Positions 15,106 through 21,618 of a stretch of DNA of 33,135 nt are shown here, in pieces. The number at the start of each line of letters is the position of its first letter. Position 1 is the first letter of the stretch. The notes under the pieces are model-generated. The model worked only from the letters and a program-made list of their open reading frames with translations. It searched no databases and was not told the DNA's origin. A program made the translations under genes and the position numbers. Origin of the DNA: an uncultured Lachnospiraceae bacterium (GTDB lineage: Bacteria; Bacillota; Clostridia; Lachnospirales; Lachnospiraceae); assembly GCA_910584205.1 (NCBI GenBank), contig CAJUAA010000043.1, positions 1 to 33,135 on the forward strand, read 5' to 3'.

Positions 15106-16353
15106 CTATCCTTTCACGACTCCTACCGTCCGGAGCTTCCTGACCGGTTTCACCAGATCCTTCTGCTGCTCCATGACCATGTCAATATCCTTGTACGCGA
15201 AGCGGCATTCCTCCGCCACGTCGTTTTTCTTATGCTTTCCAAGCACCACCTGGCGCTCCCGCAGATCCAGGATCACCTGTTCCGTGGAAAAAGCCGCCAT
15301 GGCGCCCGTTCTGGAATACGCCCTTCCCGCTCCGTGAGAGGAAGAACAGAAGGATTCCGGATTGCCGAGCCCTTCCACCACATAGCTGAAAGATCCCATG
15401 GCGCCCGGGATGACCGCTGTCTCTCCCGCCCTCGTCCTCGTGGCGCCCTTTCGGTGCACCCAGACATTTTCTCCGTAATGATTCTCAATGGCCGCGTAAT
15501 TGTGATGGCAGTTGATAATCCCGCCATATTCCACATCCACGCCCGCGTATTTTTTCAGGTGCTTTGCCACAATCTCCATGACCATCTCCAGCATCCTCCG
15601 GCGGTTCTCATATGCATAGTCCAGCGCCAGGTTCATCCACCGGATGTACTGCTTCCCTTCCTCCGTATCCACCGGGAGAAACGCCAGCCGCCATTCATCC
15701 GGCACCTGGGAATACCACATGTCGTTCAGCGCCCTTGCCTTCGCATGGAACGCGTCGCAGATCTCCTTTCCCATATGGCGGCTTCCGGAATGGATCATGA
15801 TGCCCAGATATCCGTCCTCGTCCGCCTGCAGCTCGATAAAATGATTGCCGCCTCCCAGCGTCCCCGTTTGGTAATAACCGTCGTCGATCAGCGTAAGCAG
15901 CTCCGGATTCTGCTCATACAGCTCCATCTGCTCCTTCGCCCGGTCCAGCACCGCGGATTCCTGCGGCGTCTTATAACGGTTCACTCCCACCGGTATATTC
16001 CGGAGGATATCGCCCACCAGCAGCTGGATCAGCGATCCGTTTCCCGTTGTGATCCCCTGAATCTGTTCAAGCTTTACCTTCGTGGGCACGAAGATCATGC
16101 CGCAGCCGATATCCGATCCCACCGCATTGGGAATGATCACCCCTCTCGTGGCGATGACGCCGCCGATGGGCATTCCCTTTCCCATATGCGTATCCGGCAT
16201 CAGGGATACCCACCGGTATACAAACGGAAGCTTCGCAAGATGGACCGCCTGTGCAAGACAGCCCTCCTCGATCTTCTCCTCACTCTCCAGCCATACCCTC
16301 ACCGGAACTCTCGTGTCAAATCTGTCATTGCTGATCACAAACATCTTACTCAC
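15106..16353 (-). CDS. rtcB: RNA-splicing ligase RtcB
   Basis: This 415-residue, GTP- and Mn-dependent ligase joins 2',3'-cyclic phosphate or 3'-phosphate ends to 5'-OH ends, repairing cleaved tRNA and other RNAs. All key residues are present: D81 and C84 (GSDIGCGM), H171 (GGGNHF), H188 (IHSGSRH), H283 (NCHHNY) for metals, and H340 (SSSHGAGR), which carries GMP. AAGGAGAGGTGAG precedes the ATG. It heads an operon with the helical-TerD protein. The ABC-F gene upstream ends in a strong terminator, so rtcB must have its own promoter in 16354-16467; no good vegetative promoter or clear sigma-54 site is visible there. No archease or RtcA gene is in the window. Confidence 0.96.
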   Translation of the reverse strand: MSKMFVISNDRFDTRVPVRVWLESEEKIEEGCLAQAVHLAKLPFVYRWVSLMPDTHMGKGMPIGGVIATRGVIIPNAVGSDIGCGMIFVPTKVKLEQIQGITTGNGSLIQLLVGDILRNIPVGVNRYKTPQESAVLDRAKEQMELYEQNPELLTLIDDGYYQTGTLGGGNHFIELQADEDGYLGIMIHSGSRHMGKEICDAFHAKARALNDMWYSQVPDEWRLAFLPVDTEEGKQYIRWMNLALDYAYENRRRMLEMVMEIVAKHLKKYAGVDVEYGGIINCHHNYAAIENHYGENVWVHRKGATRTRAGETAVIPGAMGSFSYVVEGLGNPESFCSSSHGAGRAYSRTGAMAAFSTEQVILDLRERQVVLGKHKKNDVAEECRFAYKDIDMVMEQQKDLVKPVRKLRTVGVVKG

Positions 16354-16467
16354 CTCTCCTTATCTGTGTCCACTGTATTCTGTGATCCCGGGTAAGCCAT
16401 TCGGTCGTTTTTATGTACTGCTCACCCTGTAACCAGATATTACCACAGACGGCAGGCAGGATCATTT

Positions 16468-16530
16468 AAAAAAAGGTGCGAACACTCCCGCCGCCTCCGC
16501 AGCGGCCGGCCCTGTATCTTTACCACCTTT
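16468..16530 (-). terminator. Terminator of the ABC-F gene
   Basis: On the minus strand, AAAGGTG (16524-16530) pairs with CACCTTT (16472-16478), enclosing a GC-rich inner pairing (GCCGC/GCGGC). The stem is followed by seven Ts (16468-16474). Confidence 0.8.
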
Positions 16531-16543
16531 GCGGTAAACGTCC

Positions 16544-18082
16544 TCACAGCTCCACCACCTCCGTGGCAACCGTTTCCCGAAAGCGCACGTCGTGCTCCAC
16601 CACCAGCATGGTGGGCCGGCAGGCAAGCAGAAGCTTCTCGATCTGCATCCGGGAAAATACATCGATATAGTTCAGCGGTTCGTCCCAGAGATACAGATGC
16701 GCCGGCGTCATCAGGCTGGCCGCCAGCAGCACCTTTTTCTTCTGTCCTTCGGAATAGTCCTCCATGGGCTTTGTAAACTGCGTCCGCTCCAGGTCAAGCT
16801 GCCGCAGGACTGCGCAGAACAGGCTCTCCTCCAGTCCGCGGTCCCGGCAGAATTCCCGGAGACTTCCTTTCAGAAAAGACGTGTCCTGGTTTACATAAGA
16901 TATGACAAGCCCGGAAGCCGTCTCCAGGATTCCCCGTTCCACCAGCCCGAGCTTCCGGAAGGCCTCCTGCCGGTCCGGGGCTCTGTCGGCGAGAACCGCA
17001 TGGATCAGGCTGGATTTTCCGCATCCATTCTCCCCGCACAGGAACACACGTTCTCCCTGATGCACGGTAAAGCAGAGGCCATCGAAGACAGGCCCTGACG
17101 TGCCCTCGTACGAAAGCCCGTATTCCCTGACCCGGATCAGACAGTCCTTATGATGCTTCATGGGCATCAGCTTCAGATCCGCGATCTGCTCCACATCCTT
17201 TAGAAGCCCTTCCTTCGCCTCGATCTCCCGGTCGATCCGCCGTTCCATCTGCCGGACCCTGCTCTGCATCTTCTTCGTCTTCATTCCGATATACGGGCGC
17301 CTTCCCACAAGATTCTGTTCCTTTACGGGATCGACCCCGATCTTGCTTCTCTCGCTTCGGTCCGCCCACTGCCGGCTCCTTGCCGATGCAGCCTTAAGCT
17401 TCCCGATCTCCTTTTGATGCTTCTCATTTTCCATCTGCGAAAAGGCGTCCTTACGCCTCTTATTTTCCCACCAGCTGGAGAAATTGCCGTTCTGAATCTC
17501 AATAGTCTGCCGGTTCAGCACCAGCACATGGTCCACACAGGCGTCCAGAAGATCCCGGTCATGGGATACCAGAATGTACCCCTTCTTTCCCGCCAGATAG
17601 GCCTTTACCGTCTCCCGGGACGCCTGATCCAGATGGTTGGTCGGTTCGTCGATCAGCAGGAAATCATGGGTTCCGGAAAACAACACCGCCAGCATCACCC
17701 GGGTGCGTTCCCCCTGGCTGAGTGTCCCGAAGGGCCGGTAGAGCACCTCCGCGTCCATACACAGGCGCTCCAGCTCGCAGCATACCCGCCAGAGCTCGCA
17801 GTCCGCCTTCATATGCTCCAGAAGCTCCGCCCCGCAGCATTCCATCTGCTCCGCCTGGATTTCATATGGAAAATAATCAAACCGGACGCCGGCATGGATG
17901 ATGCTCCCCCGGTATTCATATCTGCCCAGAAGAAGCTTCAGAAACGTGGTCTTCCCCTTCCCGTTCCTCCCGAGAAATCCCAGCTTCCAGTCCGTATCGA
18001 TGGAAAAAGACACCTGTTCAAATATATGGTCTGAACTGCCTTCATAATAAAAAGTCAGATTGCTGACATCAATCCTTGACAT
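16544..18082 (-). CDS. ABC-F ATPase, Lsa-like ribosomal protection family
   Basis: This 512-residue protein has two ABC domains and no membrane domain. Domain one has Walker A GRNGKGKTT (38-46), signature TLSQGERTR and Walker B FLLIDEPTNHLD. Domain two has GENGCGKSS, YSEGQKKK and LYLWDEPLNYID. The basic, helical interdomain linker includes QMERRIDREIEAKE. Sequence order and wording (MSRIDVSNLTFYYEG.., WKLGFLGRNG, PFGTLSQGE, LWDEPLNYIDVF) resemble Lsa proteins, which displace lincosamides, streptogramin A and pleuromutilins from the ribosome. Resistance is likely but not proven. The frame is open to 18190, but AAAGGAGG four bases before 18082 fixes the start. A leader of about 335 bases precedes it. 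Confidence 0.9.
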   Translation of the reverse strand: MSRIDVSNLTFYYEGSSDHIFEQVSFSIDTDWKLGFLGRNGKGKTTFLKLLLGRYEYRGSIIHAGVRFDYFPYEIQAEQMECCGAELLEHMKADCELWRVCCELERLCMDAEVLYRPFGTLSQGERTRVMLAVLFSGTHDFLLIDEPTNHLDQASRETVKAYLAGKKGYILVSHDRDLLDACVDHVLVLNRQTIEIQNGNFSSWWENKRRKDAFSQMENEKHQKEIGKLKAASARSRQWADRSERSKIGVDPVKEQNLVGRRPYIGMKTKKMQSRVRQMERRIDREIEAKEGLLKDVEQIADLKLMPMKHHKDCLIRVREYGLSYEGTSGPVFDGLCFTVHQGERVFLCGENGCGKSSLIHAVLADRAPDRQEAFRKLGLVERGILETASGLVISYVNQDTSFLKGSLREFCRDRGLEESLFCAVLRQLDLERTQFTKPMEDYSEGQKKKVLLAASLMTPAHLYLWDEPLNYIDVFSRMQIEKLLLACRPTMLVVEHDVRFRETVATEVVEL

Positions 18083-18419
18083 ACATCCTCCTTTCCGGTT
18101 CCAGATCGAACAGGGAAACCCTGCCCTGCCCGCCGCGCAGGGTGCGTGCCGCAAAGCAGCAAACTTCCCTGCACATAAAAAAGGAACCATCTGCTGCCAA
18201 ATGATTCCGAATTACACACTCCAACCTCTGTTTTTCGCATCCTGTGTTACGCACACCGCATTCTGCGCATAAGAAAAAGAGAGATTATGAGAACATAACC
18301 CACTTTTGGCAACATGACAAAGCCATATCCTCCTGCCCCCGCAGAACGATATTGCATACAACCTGTCTCATGTTTTCAAAAGCCGATTATCTTCTCATCC
18401 TTTCACCTCTCCCCTGTTT
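18083..18419 (-). promoter_or_regulatory. Long leader of the ABC-F gene, probable ribosome-mediated attenuator
   Basis: The transcript from the promoter at 18426-18454 would run about 335 bases before the ABC-F start. It begins with a three-codon reading frame (18387-18398). Next comes a nested hairpin (CTGC-GGGG-GCAG inside ATATC/GATAT), then a 22-residue hydrophobic reading frame (18247-18315) behind AGGAGG at 18329-18334, spacing 13, rather long. Close to the gene CCCTGC (18137-18142) can pair either with the earlier GCAGGG (18167-18172) or the later GCAGGG (18124-18129), two mutually exclusive hairpins. ABC-F resistance genes of this class are often induced when an antibiotic stalls a ribosome on a leader peptide. 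Confidence 0.5.
18387..18398 (-). CDS. Three-residue leader peptide (Met-Arg-Arg)
   Basis: ATG AGA AGA TAA stands 7 bases after GAGG (18406-18409) in the GGGGAGAGG stretch and about 20 bases from the predicted transcript start. Two arginine codons followed by a stop could stall a drug-bound ribosome. The strong ribosome binding site is the main support. Confidence 0.5.
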   Translation of the reverse strand: MRR

Positions 18420-18425
18420 TTCTAT

Positions 18426-18454
18426 ATCTTATCTCAGCCTGTCCGTCCTGTCAA
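18426..18454 (-). promoter_or_regulatory. Promoter of the ABC-F leader
   Basis: On the minus strand, TTGACA (18449-18454) and TAAGAT (18426-18431) are spaced by 17 bases; the start is near 18419. The remaining gene-free part to 18530 holds a GGATTT/AAATCC hairpin (about 18487-18504) without a T-run. Confidence 0.7.
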
Positions 18455-18530
18455 TCCTGTGTCCGAAATTTTTTCCTGTTTCGTTCGGATTTCGTTCCAA
18501 ATCCTTCCTCAGATTTTTAAATCTTCGGAT

Positions 18531-19895
18531 CTAATTTTTAAAGCTGTGGATCGGAGCCGGGATCCTTCCTCTGCGGCTGATAAATGCTTCGCAGGAATAG
18601 GGATTGACCGGCATGACCGGCGCGTAGCCCAAAAGGCCGCCGAACTCCACCATATCTCCCACCGTTTTCCCGATGACCGGAATCACGCGGACTGCCGTCG
18701 TCTTCTGATTGACCATGCCGATAGCCATCTCATCCGCGATGATGCCCGAGATCGTAGACGGGCTGGTCTCTCCCGGGATCGCGATCATGTCCAGGCCCAC
18801 CGAGCAGACGCAGGTCATGGCTTCCAGCTTTTCCAGCGTCAGGGCGCCCGCCTGCACGGCGTCGATCATTCCCTGATCCTCGCTGACCGGGATAAACGCG
18901 CCGCTCAAACCTCCTACGTAGGAGGACGCCATAACGCCGCCCTTTTTCACCTGGTCGTTCAAAAGCGCCAGCGCTGCCGTCGTTCCCGGAGCGCCTGCAT
19001 ATTCCAGGCCGATCTCCTCCAGAATCTCCGCCACGCTGTCCCCTATGGCCGGCGTGGGCGCAAGGGAAAGGTCAATGATGCCAAAGGGGATCCCCAGGCG
19101 CTTCGACGCCTCCTGGGCCACCAGCTGGCCCACGCGGGTGACCTTGAACGCGGTTTTTTTGATCGTCTCGCAGAGCACCTCAAAGCTTTCCCCCCGCACT
19201 TTGGACAAAGCCGTCTTTACCACGCCGGGGCCGCTGACTCCCACATTGATAATGGCATCCGCCTCCGTCACTCCGTGGAAAGCGCCCGCCATGAAGGGAT
19301 TGTCGTCCGGCGCATTGCAGAACACCACCAGCTTCGCGCATCCCAGAGAATCCTGTTCCTTCGTAAGCTCCGCGGTCTCCCGGATGATCTCTCCCATCAG
19401 CCGCACCGCGTCCATGTCGATGCCCGTCTTTGTGGAGCCCAGATTGACCGAGCTGCACACCCGCTCCGTCTGTGCCAGCGCCTGCGGGATCGCATGCATC
19501 AGAAGCTCGTCGCTCTTCGTCATGCCCTTGGACACCAGCGCGGAGAAGCCTCCGAGGAAATTGACACCCACCGTCTGCGCCGCGTCATCCAGCACCTTCG
19601 CAAGCTCCACATAATCCTCCGACGTCCTGCAGGCCGCGCCTCCCACCAGCGCCATGGGCGTCACGGAGATTCTCTTGTTGACGATGGGAATGCCGTACTG
19701 GGATTCGATGGCCTGCCCGGTCGCCACCAGGTCTTTCGCCGTCCTGGTGATCTTCTCATATATGTTTTTCTTCAGCCGTTCCAGATCGGAATCGATACAG
19801 TCCAGCAGGCTGATCCCCAGCGTGATCGTCCTCACATCTAGATTCTCCTGCTCGATCATCTTATTGGTTTCAAGTACCTCTTGTATATTAATCAT
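18531..19895 (-). CDS. PFL family protein (UPF0210/DUF711)
   Basis: This 454-residue cytosolic protein matches UPF0210 throughout (ITLGISLLDCID, VNFLGGFSALVSKG, NLGSTKTGIDMDAV, GVSGPGVVKTAL, YVGGLSGAFIPVSEDQGM). The family is conserved in Firmicutes and archaea and has a glycyl-radical-enzyme-like fold, but no proven reaction. It lies 21 bases after the small ACT-domain protein, the usual partner, which suggests amino acid or small-molecule control of a shared function. It is the last gene of the long polA operon. Confidence 0.9.
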   Translation of the reverse strand: MINIQEVLETNKMIEQENLDVRTITLGISLLDCIDSDLERLKKNIYEKITRTAKDLVATGQAIESQYGIPIVNKRISVTPMALVGGAACRTSEDYVELAKVLDDAAQTVGVNFLGGFSALVSKGMTKSDELLMHAIPQALAQTERVCSSVNLGSTKTGIDMDAVRLMGEIIRETAELTKEQDSLGCAKLVVFCNAPDDNPFMAGAFHGVTEADAIINVGVSGPGVVKTALSKVRGESFEVLCETIKKTAFKVTRVGQLVAQEASKRLGIPFGIIDLSLAPTPAIGDSVAEILEEIGLEYAGAPGTTAALALLNDQVKKGGVMASSYVGGLSGAFIPVSEDQGMIDAVQAGALTLEKLEAMTCVCSVGLDMIAIPGETSPSTISGIIADEMAIGMVNQKTTAVRVIPVIGKTVGDMVEFGGLLGYAPVMPVNPYSCEAFISRRGRIPAPIHSFKN

Positions 19896-19916
19896 CGTCT
19901 CTCCTTTGGCGCTTCC

Positions 19917-20186
19917 CTATATCCGGTGCATCATGTTGAAAATATCCTCGTGCTGGCAGCGGATCATCACTCCGATCTCTTCTCCCAGCTTTGCCAGTTC
20001 CTCCGACATTCCGGACACATCTTCCGCCTTTTCCGCATCCACGATCATCATCATATTAAAATATCCGTCCACAATCGTCTGGGAGATGTCCAGGATGTTC
20101 ACCTGCTTCTCCGCAAGATACGTACAGACTCTGGCAATGATCCCCACCGCGTCATGGCCCAAAACCGTAATGATAAATTTCTTCAT
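19917..20186 (-). CDS. ACT domain protein (UPF0237)
   Basis: This 89-residue protein is a single ACT domain (FIITVLGHDAVGIIARV, then QVNILDISQTIVDGYFNMMMIVD), related to the ligand-binding part of glycine cleavage repressor-like proteins. It has no DNA-binding domain, so it is probably a sensor or subunit that binds an amino acid and acts on the PFL protein next door. The frame is open to 20240; the start at 20186 is supported by AAAGGA 8 bases upstream and the family N-terminus MKKFIITVLG. Confidence 0.9.
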   Translation of the reverse strand: MKKFIITVLGHDAVGIIARVCTYLAEKQVNILDISQTIVDGYFNMMMIVDAEKAEDVSGMSEELAKLGEEIGVMIRCQHEDIFNMMHRI

Positions 20187-20233
20187 TTCTGACTTCCTTT
20201 CTCTTTCTGCCCTGCGCTCCTTTTTGGCATCCG

Positions 20234-21031
20234 TTACCACTCGCAGATACCGGAGCAGCAGTCCCTTCTGGCTACCTGTATGTCAAAATCCTCCGGGCCG
20301 TACGCCACCGGGTCCAGCTGGATCTCCAGCTTCACGGTCTCATACGCAAGTTCTGCGTAATTATTCTCCTTGCTCAGGTGCCCGAGATAGATCTTTTTCA
20401 TCTGATCGTGCAGTATCCTGCACAGCAGCTGCCCGGCGCTTTCGTTGGACAGATGCCCGCATTCCCCCAGAATCCGCTGTTTGAGCGGGTAGGGGTAAGG
20501 GCCCACCTGCAGCATCTTGATGTCATGGTTGGACTCCAGAAGAAGGACATCCAGCCCCTTCAGATGCTCCACGATATAATCCGTATAGACTCCCATATCC
20601 GTGGCCACCGCCGCCGATTTGCCCTGACAGGAAAACCGGAACGCCACCGGCTCCGCCGCGTCGTGGGAGATGCCAAAGGGCGTCACTTCCACGTCGCCGA
20701 TGGTAAAAGGCCGGTCCGCCTGGATCACATGATACAGGCCCGCGTCGATCTTCCCGAGGCTTTTCATGGACTTCATCTGCCGGATCGTGCCGCCTGTGGC
20801 GTAGATCGGCAGTCCGTATCTGCGCGCCAGTATCCCGGCCCCCTTGATGTGGTCGGAGTGCTCGTGGGTAATGAGAAGTCCCTGAATGTCCTTCCCCTCC
20901 ACCTGAAGTTCTTTTAAGCCTTCCTCCACCTTTTTCGCGCTGATTCCCGCATCCACCAGAAGATGGGTCCGGCTGCTGCCCGTATAGATACAGTTTCCGC
21001 TGCTCCCGCTGGCAATACTGCATAATCTCAT
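20234..21031 (-). CDS. MBL-fold metallohydrolase (YycJ/WalJ family)
   Basis: This 265-residue metallo-beta-lactamase-fold hydrolase has the metal motif THEHSDH (55-61), a later H in FGISHDAAEP, D in VATDMG, and GHLSNE. The N-terminus MRLCSIASGSSGNCIY is typical of YycJ/WalJ, a putative 5'-to-3' DNA exonuclease or coordinator of replication and division in Firmicutes. Its ATG overlaps the coaE stop by four bases. Placement beside polA is consistent with a DNA-related role. Confidence 0.9.
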   Translation of the reverse strand: MRLCSIASGSSGNCIYTGSSRTHLLVDAGISAKKVEEGLKELQVEGKDIQGLLITHEHSDHIKGAGILARRYGLPIYATGGTIRQMKSMKSLGKIDAGLYHVIQADRPFTIGDVEVTPFGISHDAAEPVAFRFSCQGKSAAVATDMGVYTDYIVEHLKGLDVLLLESNHDIKMLQVGPYPYPLKQRILGECGHLSNESAGQLLCRILHDQMKKIYLGHLSKENNYAELAYETVKLEIQLDPVAYGPEDFDIQVARRDCCSGICEW

Positions 21032-21618
21032 CTGTTCATCATCCTTCTGTCGATCTGGCGGCAGGTCTCCTCCGCCGTCCCGTTATTATCGATGACATAA
21101 TCGCACCGGCCCAAAAACTCCTCATGGCTCTTCTGGCTTTGAAACATCTGATCGATCCGTTCATCCGTATAGCCTCTGGAAACCTTCAGTCTTGCACGTC
21201 TCCTGTCCTCATTCGTATAAATATACCACGTTTCACTGCAGAATGCATCATATTTTTCTTCCAGAAACAGTGCGGCTTCCACAACTACACAGTCTTTCCC
21301 TGTTGTTTCCGCCTGCCCGATCCGCCGAAGGATCTCTTCCTTTACCGACGGGTGTACGATTCCATTCAGCTGTACGCGTTTTTGTTCATCCGCGAAAACC
21401 AGATCTCCGAGCCGCTTCCGGTCGATGCCGCCGTCTCTGGACCGGACTTCGCCGCCAAAGGTTTCCTGTATCCGCCTGCACATGCCGCTCCCCGGTTCCA
21501 TCAGTTCGTGCGCCACATGGTCCGCCAGGATCAGACTGGCCCCCCAGGCCTCCTCCATATACTGCAGAACCGTGCTTTTTCCGGCCCCCACACCGCCGGT
21601 CACTCCTATGATCCTCAT
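21028..21618 (-). CDS. coaE: Dephospho-CoA kinase
   Basis: This 196-residue P-loop kinase carries out the last step of CoA synthesis, phosphorylation of the ribose 3'-OH. It has Walker A GGVGAGKST (8-16), the ADHVAHELMEPGS segment, VVEAALFLEE and YTNEDRRRARL with the lid arginines. It begins on the base after the polA stop and overlaps the following MBL gene by four bases, so the three are one transcript. The polA-coaE neighbourhood is common in Bacillota. Confidence 0.96.
   Translation of the reverse strand: MRIIGVTGGVGAGKSTVLQYMEEAWGASLILADHVAHELMEPGSGMCRRIQETFGGEVRSRDGGIDRKRLGDLVFADEQKRVQLNGIVHPSVKEEILRRIGQAETTGKDCVVVEAALFLEEKYDAFCSETWYIYTNEDRRRARLKVSRGYTDERIDQMFQSQKSHEEFLGRCDYVIDNNGTAEETCRQIDRRMMNR

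Noticed and set aside
18055..18240. A 61-residue reading frame overlapping the ABC-F start
   Set aside because: It has no proper ribosome binding site, crosses the true start in another frame and looks like leader sequence rather than a protein.
18459..19841. A 460-residue plus-strand open frame
   Set aside because: Antisense shadow of the PFL gene; rich in R, H and D without any domain pattern.
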